DNA of 64,000 bases from positions 186,001 through 250,000 of the forward strand of contig NZ_SZVW01000003.1 of the NCBI RefSeq assembly GCF_007655005.1. Direction: 5' to 3'. The DNA comes from Streptomyces tibetensis (GTDB taxonomy: Bacteria; Actinomycetota; Actinomycetes; Streptomycetales; Streptomycetaceae). Both the position numbers and the translations under genes were made by a program. Of this stretch, positions 9,425 through 17,979 are shown in pieces (the stretch's first letter is position 1; every line of letters begins with the position of its first letter). The notes below the pieces were generated by a model. It did no database searches. It had not been told where the DNA came from and saw only the letters and a program-made list of their open reading frames with translations.

Positions 9425-9452
9425 GGGCCCATGCCTGTTCGGGCATGGGCCC
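9425..9452 (+). terminator. Terminator after cytosolic FKBP gene
   Basis: An 11-bp perfect stem GGGCCCATGCC/GGCATGGGCCC with a 6-nt loop, followed by TCGGCTTTT. Confidence 0.9.
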
Positions 9453-9525
9453 TCGGCTTTTGCCGTGCCACCGTGTGGCGGTACGGTCATCGCTCGTAAG
9501 CACCATAGGGAGGCGAAGCGCGTCG

Positions 9526-10503
9526 ATGGCCATTGCCAAGGCAGAGCGGCTGATGAATCTGGCGCTGTGTCTGCTCGGGACGCGGCGCCCGCTCAGCAAG
9601 CGTGAGCTGCGCGACTCCATCGAGGCCTACGTCGAGGCCTTCGGGCCCGGCAACGGCACGACCGGCTCCGATGATTCGTTCAACCGCATGTTCGAGCGAG
9701 ACAAGGACGACCTGCGCGAACTGGGGCTGGTCATCGAGACCGTCGAGAGCCTCGACGGCGAGATCGGTTACATGGCCCGCCGTGACAGCAACCGCCTCCC
9801 GCCCATCACCCTGGACGCCGAGGAGGCCGCCGCCCTCGGGCTGGCCGCCAAGGTGTGGCAGCAGGCCCGGCTGGCCGGAGCGGCCAGCGGTGCCCTGCAG
9901 AAGCTGCGCGCGGCCGGGCTCCCCGAGGACGTCGACCCCTACGGGTCGCACGGCGCCCTGGAGCCGCGCATCCCGGTGCACGAGGCCGCGTTCGAGCCGC
10001 TGATGCTGGCCTGCCGGGACCGCAGGCCCGTCGCCTTCGACTACCGAAAGGCCACCGCCGCCCACCCGGAGCAGCGGCACGTGGAGCCGTGGGCGCTGGA
10101 GTGCTGGCGGGGCCACTGGTACCTGGCGGGCTGGGACCGGGACCGCGGCGCCGAGCGGGTCTTCCGGCTGTCCCGGATCACCGGCAAGGTCCGCTCGCGC
10201 GGCGGCCGCTACACCGCCGACGTGCCGGACGTCGTCACCGTCCGGGAGACCGTCGCGAGCTGGGCCGGGGAGGTCGCCGACCGCTCGGCGCGGATCCGGC
10301 TGCGCGCGGGGGCGGGCTACCCCCTTCGGGCGAAGGCCACCTCCGTGCGGGAACTCGGCGACGGTTGGGACGAGTTGGAGATTCCGTACGGTCACGGGCT
10401 GGATGCCTGGCTGGTGGAGTTTGGGCCGGACGTGGTCGTCCTGGAGCCCGCCGAGCTGCGGGCCGACGTGGTGGACCGGCTGCGGGCCGTGGCCAAGGGC
10501 TGA
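9526..10503 (+). CDS. pafB: PafB, WYL-domain transcriptional regulator
   Basis: A 325-residue protein with an N-terminal winged-helix region (MAIAKAERLMNLALCLLGTR...SKRELRDSI) and a WYL domain that includes GHWYLAGWDRDRGAERVFRLSRI. The actinobacterial PafB-PafC pair acts as a heteromeric activator of DNA-damage response genes (established in mycobacteria). The name reflects position next to pafA, not a pupylation activity. The ATG at 9526 follows TAGGGAGGCG at 9506-9515. Upstream in-frame starts would lie within the terminator hairpin. pafC follows after 17 bases. Confidence 0.94.
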   Translation: MAIAKAERLMNLALCLLGTRRPLSKRELRDSIEAYVEAFGPGNGTTGSDDSFNRMFERDKDDLRELGLVIETVESLDGEIGYMARRDSNRLPPITLDAEEAAALGLAAKVWQQARLAGAASGALQKLRAAGLPEDVDPYGSHGALEPRIPVHEAAFEPLMLACRDRRPVAFDYRKATAAHPEQRHVEPWALECWRGHWYLAGWDRDRGAERVFRLSRITGKVRSRGGRYTADVPDVVTVRETVASWAGEVADRSARIRLRAGAGYPLRAKATSVRELGDGWDELEIPYGHGLDAWLVEFGPDVVVLEPAELRADVVDRLRAVAKG

Positions 10504-10520
10504 GGGGGAGCGGAAAGACA

Positions 10521-11594
10521 GTGGCAGGCAAACCGGTCAGGCCCGTGAACGCCATCGACCAGACCCGGCGGATGCTCTCGCTGGTGACGTATCTGAAAGA
10601 GCGTCCCGGGGCCCGGGTCGAGGACGTCGCGCGTGCCTTCGGCATCAGCGAGGACGAGCTGGTCTCCGACCTGGACGTGCTGCCCATGTGCGGCACCAGC
10701 TTCCGCGGCGGCGACCTGCTCGACATCGACACCGACGGCGAGCGCATCTGGTGGCACAACCCGGCGGCGCTCGCTGCGGAGGCCGCCGAGCCGCTCAGAC
10801 TCGCCGCCGACGAGGCCACCGCGCTGCTCGTCGCCGCCCGGGCGGTGTCCACGCTTCCCGGCCTGCGCGAGAGCGACCGGCAGGCGCTGCTGCGGGCGAC
10901 GGCCAAGGTGGAGACCGCGGCCGGCGAGGCGGCGGGTGCCAGCTCGCGCCTGTCGGTGACCTTCGAGTCCGAGGGCGGCGTCTTCGCGGACGTCGACCGC
11001 GCGATCGCCGAGCGCCGCCGGCTGTGGATCCGCTACTACTCGCCCGCGCGCGACGAGGTCACCGAGCGGGAGATCGACCCCATCCGCCTGGTCAGCGTCG
11101 GGCACACCTATGTCGAGGCCTGGTGCCGCCGCTCCGAGGCGCGCCGCACCTTCCGGCTCGACCGGGTCGCCGAGATCAAGATCCTCGACGAGCCGTCGGC
11201 GCCGCCCGAGATCGAGCTGCGCGACCTCTCGGAGGCGCTGGTGCAGCCGGCGGCCGAGGACCCGGAGGTCGTGATCGAGGTCGGGCCCGGTGGCCGCTGG
11301 GTCGCGGAGTACTACCCGCACGACAGTGCGGATGAGCTCCCGGACGGTGGGCTGCGTATCACTTTGCGGACCCCCGACCCGGCGTCGCTCCGGCGCCTGG
11401 CGCTGCGGCTGGGGCGGGAGGGCCGGATCGTCTCGCCGCCGGAGCTCGCCGACAGTGCCCGGCAGGCGGCCCGGGAGGCACTGGCGGCGTACGACGGGAT
11501 GGAGGCGGCGCGGACGGCCGGCGTCGCGGAGGACGTGCGCGGACCGCACGCGGTGCGGGTGGTTCCGGACGGGCCGGGCGAAGGACCGGCGTGA
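10521..11594 (+). CDS. pafC: PafC, WYL-domain transcriptional regulator
   Basis: A 357-residue partner of PafB. The N-terminal HTH (QTRRMLSLVTYLKERPGARVEDVARAF) is followed by a WYL domain containing RRLWIRYYSPARDEVTEREIDP and YVEAWCRRSEARRTFRLDRV, and a WCX-type C-terminal region. The GTG at 10521 follows GGGGGAGCGG. The 17-base gap to pafB and the shared architecture support one operon and a common ancestor by duplication. A hairpin lies 53 bases after its stop. Confidence 0.94.
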   Translation: MAGKPVRPVNAIDQTRRMLSLVTYLKERPGARVEDVARAFGISEDELVSDLDVLPMCGTSFRGGDLLDIDTDGERIWWHNPAALAAEAAEPLRLAADEATALLVAARAVSTLPGLRESDRQALLRATAKVETAAGEAAGASSRLSVTFESEGGVFADVDRAIAERRRLWIRYYSPARDEVTEREIDPIRLVSVGHTYVEAWCRRSEARRTFRLDRVAEIKILDEPSAPPEIELRDLSEALVQPAAEDPEVVIEVGPGGRWVAEYYPHDSADELPDGGLRITLRTPDPASLRRLALRLGREGRIVSPPELADSARQAAREALAAYDGMEAARTAGVAEDVRGPHAVRVVPDGPGEGPA

Positions 11595-11647
11595 GCCACG
11601 GACGCCCCTCGGGGTTCTCGGCCGGGCCGTGGCCGGACCGCGACACC

Positions 11648-11674
11648 GGTCGTACGCCCCGAAGGCGTACGACC
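11648..11674 (+). terminator. Hairpin between pafC and zinc-ribbon gene
   Basis: An 11-bp perfect inverted repeat GGTCGTACGCC/GGCGTACGACC with a 5-nt loop. It lies just before the Shine-Dalgarno at about 11680, so it could end pafBC transcripts or act as a leader hairpin of the next gene. Confidence 0.65.
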
Positions 11675-11694
11675 CCAGGAAGAGGAGCGAGGGC

Positions 11695-11991
11695 TTGAGC
11701 GAGTCGGTGACGTCCGGTGGTGTCGGGGGCATGACGGTGGAGTCCGCGTTCGCGGGGATGAGAAGCGTGACCCCGGTCGTGTTCCGGGCGGGCTGTCCCG
11801 ACTGCCGCGAGCACTGTGAGCTCGCCGCTGGCGCGCTGCGTCTGGCCATCGGCGCCACGAGCCGCACCACCTTCTACTCCTTCACCTGCCCGGAGTGCGG
11901 CGCGTCCGTCCGCAAGCCCGCGGGGGAGCGGATCGTGGAGCTGCTCACCGGCGGCGGCGTGCGGACCCTGCGGCTGCACTCCACCGTCTAG
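11695..11991 (+). CDS. Small zinc-ribbon-like hypothetical protein
   Basis: A 98-residue protein without a recognised function. Cys pairs CPDC(REHC) and CPEC, about 40 residues apart, suggest a zinc ribbon. The stretch between them (TTFYSFTCPECGASVRKPAGERIVELL) resembles small Streptomyces proteins with an HTH-like tail. The TTG at 11695 is chosen because AGGAAGAGGAG lies 8-18 bases upstream; ATG 11731 is an alternative. It sits between pafC and a small membrane protein before tatA. Confidence 0.72.
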   Translation: MSESVTSGGVGGMTVESAFAGMRSVTPVVFRAGCPDCREHCELAAGALRLAIGATSRTTFYSFTCPECGASVRKPAGERIVELLTGGGVRTLRLHSTV

Positions 11992-12048
11992 CGAGTCATC
12001 CGGTGGGCCGAGGAATCCGGCTGTTCACAAAGGTCTAGGCTCGACGTC

Positions 12049-12243
12049 ATGTTCTGGCCGATGTTCGCGGTTGCGGTGGGTTTCGTGGGTCTCGTCGTGC
12101 TCGGGGTGCTCGGCGTGCGGGTCTTCGTGGAGGCACAGCGCCTGGGCAGGCAGGTCACGGACTCGGCGCGCCGTATCAACCGGGCCGCCGAGGACCTGGA
12201 GCGGTCGGCGCAGAGCGCGGCCCGCTCCGTCGACGCTCTGTGA
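12049..12243 (+). CDS. Small single-pass membrane protein
   Basis: 64 residues: one strongly hydrophobic N-terminal segment (residues 2-25, FAVAVGFVGLVVLGVLGVRV) followed by a charged amphipathic helix rich in Arg, Ala and Glu. This layout resembles TatA/TatB and other membrane-anchored helices, but the conserved TatA hinge Phe-Gly is absent, so I do not call it Tat. A TAGGCT box ends 7 bases before the ATG, with no Shine-Dalgarno, suggesting a leaderless transcript. Codon use is Streptomyces-like, so it is probably a real gene of unknown function. Confidence 0.7.
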   Translation: MFWPMFAVAVGFVGLVVLGVLGVRVFVEAQRLGRQVTDSARRINRAAEDLERSAQSAARSVDAL

Positions 12244-12433
12244 GCTGTCCGGCGGACGGCTGTGAGTTGCGTTTCGGGACACTTCGCCCTGTCACCTCGG
12301 CGGTTCGTGCAGGTACTCTGCTGGTCGCGGCCCGGTTAACGAGGCACTGGCCGCGGACGGGAGTACGCACAGGGGATGCAGAGGGATTGCCTCGCGTTTA
12401 CCCCCGAGCGTTACGATCGCTGCCGACACGACT

Positions 12434-12453
12434 GGTCGGACATGTGTCCGACC
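12434..12453. promoter_or_regulatory. 20-bp palindrome upstream of tatA
   Basis: GGTCGGACA-TG-TGTCCGACC is a perfect 9+2+9 palindrome, followed directly by another GGTCGGACA. It ends 49 bases before tatA. A related half (GGTCGGACACGTGT) lies in the infC leader at 47746. Confidence 0.5.
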
Positions 12454-12502
12454 GGTCGGACAGCACCCCACCACAGCCGCCTCGGTGAGAAGGTAAAGAC
12501 TT

Positions 12503-12784
12503 ATGTTCGGAAGGCTCGGAGCCCCCGAGATCATTCTCATCCTCGTCGTCATCATCCTGCTGTTCGGCGCGAAGAAGCTTCCGGACATGGCTCGGTCGCT
12601 CGGCAAGTCCGCCCGCATCCTCAAGAGCGAGGCCAAGGCGATGAAGGACGAGAGCAAGTCGTCCACCACCCCGGCGGGCCCGCCCAACACCGACGAGGCC
12701 TCGCAGCGCACCATCCAGGCAGCGCCCGGTGACGTGACCAGCTCGCGCCCGGTCAGCGAGCCCACGGACACGACCAAGCGCTGA
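12503..12784 (+). CDS. tatA: TatA, twin-arginine translocase subunit
   Basis: 93 residues with the classic TatA layout: a short N terminus, a transmembrane segment ([14 protein letters not shown]), the Phe-Gly hinge ([19 protein letters not shown]) with its amphipathic helix, and a polar tail. With TatC it forms the pore that exports folded proteins carrying an RR signal. tatC follows 47 bases downstream. TatB is not in the window, as is usual when it is encoded elsewhere in Streptomyces. The ATG follows GAGAAGG. Confidence 0.97.
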   Translation: MFGRLGAPEIILILVVIILLFGAKKLPDMARSLGKSARILKSEAKAMKDESKSSTTPAGPPNTDEASQRTIQAAPGDVTSSRPVSEPTDTTKR

Positions 12785-12831
12785 CGCAGGGCCGGTGACC
12801 TCCGGCCCGCCGCACGAGATGGGAACGTGGG

Positions 12832-13794
12832 TTGCTGAAGTCTGCCCGCAAGCAGGAGAGGGATCCCGAGGGGCGCATGCCCCTCGCGGAGCACCTTCGC
12901 GAGCTCCGCAACCGGCTCGCCAAGGCGATGCTGGCGATCGTCGTCGTCACGGTCTTCGCCGCCTTCTTCTACAACGACATCATCAACTTGATCACCAAGC
13001 CGATCCTCGACTCGGTCGGCTGTGACAAGACCTTCGCGGAGCTGGCCAGGTCCCAGCCCGGCGCGAAGCCCTGTGCACAGATCACCATCAACGGCCTGCT
13101 CACCCCCTTCACGCTGGCGCTGAAGGTCTCCCTGATGGCCGGCGTCGTCCTGGCCTCCCCGGTCTGGCTCTACCAGCTGTGGGCCTTCGTCGCGCCGGGC
13201 CTGCACCGGCACGAGAAGAAGTACGCCTACGGTTTCGTCGCCACCGGTGCCCCGCTGTTCATCGTCGGCGCCTACTTCGCGTACACGGTCCTGCCGACCA
13301 CGGCGAAGGTGCTCCTCGAGTTCACCCCGGGCGGCACGTCCAACCTTCTGCCGCTGGACGACCTGCTCGACCTGGTCATGCGGATGGTGCTGGTCTTCGG
13401 CCTCTCCTTCGAGCTGCCCCTGCTGCTGGTCATGCTCAACCTCACCGGGGTACTGACCGGCAAGCGCATGCTCGGCTGGTGGCGCGGCATGATCATGGGC
13501 ATCACGGTCTTCGCGGCCATCGCCACCCCCAGCACCGACCCGCTGACCATGCTGGCGCTGGCGGCGCCGATCTGGATCCTGTACTTCGCAGCCGTCGCCT
13601 TCTCCCTGCTCAATGACCGCCGCAAGGCCCGGCGCGAGGCCCTCGGCCCCGCCGACGACGAGGCCTCCGAACTGGACCTCACCCCCGAGGACATCGGCGA
13701 GATCGAGCCCGTGACGACCAGCCGCGCGGCGCTGCCCGAGCAGGCGAGCTCGGAGCGCACGGACCGGGTCAACGGTTATGACGACGTGACCTGA
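12832..13794 (+). CDS. tatC: TatC, twin-arginine translocase receptor
   Basis: A 320-residue membrane protein with six predicted membrane segments. The conserved N-terminal LAEHLRELRNRL motif and the first-loop FTLALKVSLMAG region are the parts of TatC that receive the RR signal peptide. The C-terminal 65 residues are acidic and cytosolic. A TTG start at 12832 is used; a start at the ATG 16 codons later would keep the whole conserved region. It is co-directional with tatA and probably in one transcript. The diacylglycerol-kinase-like gene follows 31 bases on with its own putative -10 box. Confidence 0.95.
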   Translation: MLKSARKQERDPEGRMPLAEHLRELRNRLAKAMLAIVVVTVFAAFFYNDIINLITKPILDSVGCDKTFAELARSQPGAKPCAQITINGLLTPFTLALKVSLMAGVVLASPVWLYQLWAFVAPGLHRHEKKYAYGFVATGAPLFIVGAYFAYTVLPTTAKVLLEFTPGGTSNLLPLDDLLDLVMRMVLVFGLSFELPLLLVMLNLTGVLTGKRMLGWWRGMIMGITVFAAIATPSTDPLTMLALAAPIWILYFAAVAFSLLNDRRKARREALGPADDEASELDLTPEDIGEIEPVTTSRAALPEQASSERTDRVNGYDDVT

Positions 13795-13825
13795 AGATCG
13801 GCGGACAGCTCGTAGGGTCGGTCCC

Positions 13826-14716
13826 GTGACCAGCGAGATCACCCTCTTCGTCAACCCCACCGCGGGCCGCGGCCGGGGCGCCTGCGCGGCGCAGCCGGCC
13901 GCTTCCGCGTTGCGGGCGGCCGGCTTCTCGGTCCGGACCGTCCTCGGGGAGGACGCCGCGGACGCCCTCGTCCGCGCGCGTGCGGCCGTCGAGTCCGGCA
14001 CGGGGGCGTTGATCGCCGTCGGCGGCGACGGGATGGCGGGCCTCGCGCTCCAGGCACTCGCCGGCACCCGCACGCCGCTCGGCCTGGTCGCGGTCGGCAC
14101 CGGCAACGACTTCGCCCGCGCCCTCGGCCTGCCCGTCCGGGAGCCCGCCGCCGCGGGCCGCATGATCGCCGACGCCCTCAAGTGCGGCCGGATCCGCGAC
14201 ATCGACCTCGGGCAGGTCGGCGACCGCTGGTTCGGCACCGTCCTCGCCTCCGGCTTCGACTCCCGCGTCAACGACCGCGGCAACCGCATGCGATGGCCCA
14301 CCGGCCGCCTGAAGTACGACCTGGCGATGATCGCCGAACTCGCCGGGTTCCGGCCCGTCCCGTACCGGATCCGGCTCGACGACGGCGAGGCCCGTGAGGT
14401 CGAGGCGACCCTCGTGGCCGTCGGCAACGGCTCGTCGTACGGCGGTGGCATGCGGATCTGCCCCGGCGCCGACCTGACCGACGGGCTGTTCGACGTGACG
14501 GTGGTCGGCGACTGCAGCCGCAGCACGCTGCTGCGGGTGTTCCCGCGGGTGTACCGGGGGACGCACGTCGAGCATCCGAAGGTGACCGTGCTGCGGGCGA
14601 CGCGGGTCGAGATCGCCGCCGAGTCAGTCACCGGCTACGCCGACGGGGAGCCGCTCGGCCCGCTGCCGCTGAGCGCGCGCTGCGTGCGCGGGGGCGTGCG
14701 GGTCGTCGGCCCCTGA
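13826..14716 (+). CDS. Diacylglycerol/lipid kinase-family protein
   Basis: A 296-residue DAGK-catalytic-domain protein of the YegS/DgkB type. LFVNPTAGRGRG, AVGGDGMAGL and GTGNDFARALG are the nucleotide-binding and GGDG motifs. The NGSSYGGGMRICPGADLTDG segment is the second-domain signature. It probably phosphorylates diacylglycerol or a related lipid at the membrane. The GTG at 13826 is preceded by TAGGGT at 13813-13818 with no Shine-Dalgarno, so the message may be leaderless. Substrate specificity cannot be read from the sequence. Confidence 0.92.
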   Translation: MTSEITLFVNPTAGRGRGACAAQPAASALRAAGFSVRTVLGEDAADALVRARAAVESGTGALIAVGGDGMAGLALQALAGTRTPLGLVAVGTGNDFARALGLPVREPAAAGRMIADALKCGRIRDIDLGQVGDRWFGTVLASGFDSRVNDRGNRMRWPTGRLKYDLAMIAELAGFRPVPYRIRLDDGEAREVEATLVAVGNGSSYGGGMRICPGADLTDGLFDVTVVGDCSRSTLLRVFPRVYRGTHVEHPKVTVLRATRVEIAAESVTGYADGEPLGPLPLSARCVRGGVRVVGP

Positions 14717-14801
14717 GCTGCGCGGATCCGAGGTCTCACAGAAACGGATCCGGATAATGATCGTCCTGTTGTCAGTGCGGCCCGGTACGCTCGAAAGCAC
14801 G

Positions 14802-17606
14802 ATGACAGAGGATCTCTCCCCGGCCGAGCGGTACGCGGCAGCCCGCAAGCGCGCTGCCGAGCAGGCCACCGCGCTCGCCTCCTTCCGCGAGATGTACGAC
14901 TTCGGCCTCGACCCCTTCCAGATCGAGTCCTGCCAGGCGCTCGAGGCGGGAAAGGGCGTGCTCGTCGCCGCGCCCACCGGCTCCGGCAAGACGATCGTCG
15001 GCGAGTTCGCCGTCCACCTCGCCCTCCAGCAGGGCAAGAAGTGCTTCTACACGACACCCATCAAGGCCCTGTCGAACCAGAAGTACGCCGACCTGTGCCG
15101 CCGCTACGGCACGGACAAGGTGGGCCTGCTGACCGGTGACAACAGCGTCAACTCCGAAGCGCCGGTGGTGGTGATGACCACCGAGGTGCTGAGGAACATG
15201 CTGTACGCCGGGTCCCAGACCCTCCTCGGCCTCGGCTACGTGGTGATGGACGAGGTGCACTACCTCTCCGACCGGTTCCGCGGGGCCGTATGGGAGGAAG
15301 TGATCATTCACCTCCCCGAGTCGGTCACGCTCGTCTCGCTCTCGGCGACCGTGTCCAACGCCGAGGAGTTCGGCGACTGGCTGGACACGGTCCGCGGGGA
15401 CACCGAAGTGATCGTCTCCGAGCACCGGCCCGTCCCGCTGTTCCAGCACGTGCTGGCCGGGCGGCGGATGTACGACCTGTTCGAGGAGGGCGAGGGCAAC
15501 AGGAAGGCCGTCAACCCCGATCTCACGCGCATGGCGCGCATGGAGGCGAGCCGGCCGTCGTACCAGGACCGCCGGCGCGGCCGGTCCATGCGCGAGGCCG
15601 ACCGTGAGCGCGAGCGCCGCCAGCGGTCCCGGATCTGGACGCCGAGCCGGCCCGAGGTCATCGAGCGGCTCGACGCCGAGGGGCTGTTGCCCGCCATCAC
15701 CTTCATCTTCAGCCGCGCCGCCTGCGAGGCCGCCGTCCAGCAGTGCCTGTACGCGGGGCTCAGGCTCAACGACGACGAGGCGCGCGAGCGGGTCCGCGCC
15801 CTGGTCGAGGAGCGTACGGCGTCCATCCCGAGGGAAGACCTGCACGTCCTCGGCTACTACGAGTGGCTGGAGGGCCTGGAGCGCGGCATCGCGGCCCACC
15901 ACGCGGGCATGCTGCCGACCTTCAAGGAGGTCGTCGAGGAGCTGTTCGTGCGGAACCTGGTCAAGGCCGTGTTCGCGACCGAGACCCTCGCCCTCGGCAT
16001 CAACATGCCCGCCCGATCGGTGGTGCTGGAAAAGCTCGTCAAGTGGAACGGCGAGCAGCACGCGGACATCACCGCGGGCGAGTTCACCCAGCTCACGGGC
16101 CGGGCCGGGCGGCGTGGCATCGACGTCGAGGGCCACGCCGTGGTGCTCTGGCAGCGCGGCATGAGCCCCGAGCACCTCGCGGGCCTGGCCGGCACGCGCA
16201 CGTACCCGCTGCGCTCCAGCTTCAAGCCGTCGTACAACATGGCGGTCAACCTGGTCGAGCAGTTCGGGCGGCACCGCTCGCGCGAGTTGCTGGAGACGTC
16301 GTTCGCGCAGTTCCAGGCGGACAAGTCGGTGGTCGGCATCTCCCGGCAGGTGCAGCGCAACGAGGAGGGTCTCGAGGGCTACAAGGCCTCCATGACCTGT
16401 CACCTCGGCGACTTCGAGGAGTACGCGCGGCTGCGCCGCGAACTGAAGGACCGGGAGAACGAGATCGCCCGGCAGGGCGTGGCGCAGCGGCGTGCGGAGG
16501 CCGCCGTCGCGCTGGAGAAGCTGAAGCCCGGTGACGTCATCCACGTCCCCACCGGCAAGTACGCGGGCCTGGCGCTGGTGCTGGACCCGGGCCTGCCGGC
16601 GGGCCGTTCGAACGGTCACCGCGGCTTCGAGCACCACGACGGGCCGCGCCCGCTGGTGCTGACCGCCGAGCGGCAGGTGAAGCGGTTGGCCTCGATGGAC
16701 TTCCCGGTGCCGGTCGAGCCGCTGGAGCGGATGCGGATCCCGAAGTCCTTCAACCCCCGCTCCCCGCAGTCCCGTCGGGACCTCGCGTCCGCGCTGCGCA
16801 CCAAGGCCGGGCACATCCCGGCCGACAAGCACCGCAAGCGGCGCTCCCAGGCGGCCGACGACCGCGAGATCTCCCGGCTGCGGACCGCGCTGCGTGCGCA
16901 CCCCTGCCACGGTTGCAACGACCGTGAGGATCACGCCCGTTGGGCCGAGCGGTACCACCGGCTGCTGCGTGACACCTCACAGCTGGAGCGGCGGATCGAG
17001 GGCCGTACGAACACGATCGCCCGGACGTTCGACCGCATCGTGGCGCTGCTGACCGAGCTGGACTATCTGCGCGCCGACGAGGTCACCGAGCACGGCAGGC
17101 GGCTCGCGCGGCTGTACGGCGAGCTGGACCTGCTCGCCAGCGAGTGCCTGCGCGAGGGTGTCTGGGAGGGCCTCGGCCCGGCGGAACTGGCCGCCTGCGT
17201 CTCGGCGTTGGTGTACGAGTCACGTGTCGCCGATGACGCCATGGCCCCGAAGGTGCCGTCCGGGAAGGCCAAGGCCGCGCTGGGCGAGATGGTGCGGATC
17301 TGGGGGCGGCTGGACGCGCTGGAGGAGGAGTTCCGCATCACCCAGACCGAGGGGGTCGGGCAGCGCGAGCCGGATCTCGGCTTCGCCTGGGCCGCGTACG
17401 AGTGGGCCTCCGGGAAGGGGCTCGACGAGGTGCTGCGTGAGGCGGAGATGCCGGCGGGGGACTTCGTGCGGTGGTGCAAGCAGGTCATCGACGTGCTCGG
17501 GCAGATCGCGGCGGCGGCTCCGCAGGGGTCTTCCGTGGTGAAGAACGCCCGTAAGGCCGTGGATCTGTTGCTGCGGGGAGTGGTCGCCTACTCGTCGGTG
17601 GGGTGA
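14802..17606 (+). CDS. Ski2-like DEAD/DEAH-box RNA helicase
   Basis: 934 residues. RecA-like domain 1 carries APTGSGKT (about residues 56-63), DEVH (about 149) and SAT. Domain 2 carries HHAGML and QLTGRAGRRG (about 429), the Ski2/HelY signatures. The C-terminal part is a DSHCT-like helical domain, with an inserted basic region around residues 650-700 and a CHGC pair (HPCHGCNDREDH) that could bind metal. It probably unwinds or remodels RNA in the cytosol. The ATG at 14802 is chosen; an ATG 15 codons upstream lies in promoter-like sequence. A hairpin ends the unit at 17681. Confidence 0.93.
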   Translation: MTEDLSPAERYAAARKRAAEQATALASFREMYDFGLDPFQIESCQALEAGKGVLVAAPTGSGKTIVGEFAVHLALQQGKKCFYTTPIKALSNQKYADLCRRYGTDKVGLLTGDNSVNSEAPVVVMTTEVLRNMLYAGSQTLLGLGYVVMDEVHYLSDRFRGAVWEEVIIHLPESVTLVSLSATVSNAEEFGDWLDTVRGDTEVIVSEHRPVPLFQHVLAGRRMYDLFEEGEGNRKAVNPDLTRMARMEASRPSYQDRRRGRSMREADRERERRQRSRIWTPSRPEVIERLDAEGLLPAITFIFSRAACEAAVQQCLYAGLRLNDDEARERVRALVEERTASIPREDLHVLGYYEWLEGLERGIAAHHAGMLPTFKEVVEELFVRNLVKAVFATETLALGINMPARSVVLEKLVKWNGEQHADITAGEFTQLTGRAGRRGIDVEGHAVVLWQRGMSPEHLAGLAGTRTYPLRSSFKPSYNMAVNLVEQFGRHRSRELLETSFAQFQADKSVVGISRQVQRNEEGLEGYKASMTCHLGDFEEYARLRRELKDRENEIARQGVAQRRAEAAVALEKLKPGDVIHVPTGKYAGLALVLDPGLPAGRSNGHRGFEHHDGPRPLVLTAERQVKRLASMDFPVPVEPLERMRIPKSFNPRSPQSRRDLASALRTKAGHIPADKHRKRRSQAADDREISRLRTALRAHPCHGCNDREDHARWAERYHRLLRDTSQLERRIEGRTNTIARTFDRIVALLTELDYLRADEVTEHGRRLARLYGELDLLASECLREGVWEGLGPAELAACVSALVYESRVADDAMAPKVPSGKAKAALGEMVRIWGRLDALEEEFRITQTEGVGQREPDLGFAWAAYEWASGKGLDEVLREAEMPAGDFVRWCKQVIDVLGQIAAAAPQGSSVVKNARKAVDLLLRGVVAYSSVG

Positions 17607-17630
17607 TCGTTTGCTGCGCGGGTGCCGGCT

Positions 17631-17665
17631 CGTCGTGGTTGCTCGCGCAGTTCCCCGCGCCCCTT
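17631..17665. repeat. Dispersed Streptomyces intergenic repeat, copy A
   Basis: CGTCGTGGTTGCTCGCGCAG... through ...CGCGCCCCTT is one arm of a short repeat. Copies also occur at 55453-55524 (both arms) and 56624-56657 (reverse orientation). About 31 of 34 bases match the latter. Confidence 0.85.
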
Positions 17666-17680
17666 GAGAGCGTCGTACTG

Positions 17681-17712
17681 AAGCCCATTCACCCATCACG
17701 GTGAGTGGGCTT
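17681..17712 (+). terminator. Terminator after helicase gene
   Basis: A 12-bp stem AAGCCCATTCAC/GTGAGTGGGCTT with one G-U pair and an 8-nt loop, followed by TTTC. Confidence 0.85.
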
Positions 17713-17979
17713 TCGTATGCCTGTTCGCCACTACGCGCAGTATTCGAACGATGTCGCAGCGTGTAAATGACCGAGCGTACTATCCCTTCGCGTCCGGTTT
17801 CCGGCAGTCGCTGAATATGACACAGCGATGATCCGGTCGGACTAAGCTCGCCCGCAGCGCACCGTCTTGAGATGAATTCGTGCGCTTGTTCCCCAATGTG
17901 TGGAAGATCCCGACAGCTTCATGACATACCCCCCTGCAAGTCCCCCCGAACCTCAGTCGACTCCTGTCAGAAGGCCCAC

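Larger units (their letters stand above)
17607..17979. other. Helicase-rarA intergenic region
   Basis: 373 bases without a gene. It holds a dispersed repeat (17631-17665), the helicase terminator (17681-17712), and then AT-richer sequence up to the conservon start, where its promoter must lie. CCGGTCGGAC at 17833-17842 matches the motif seen before tatA and infC. Confidence 0.6.
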
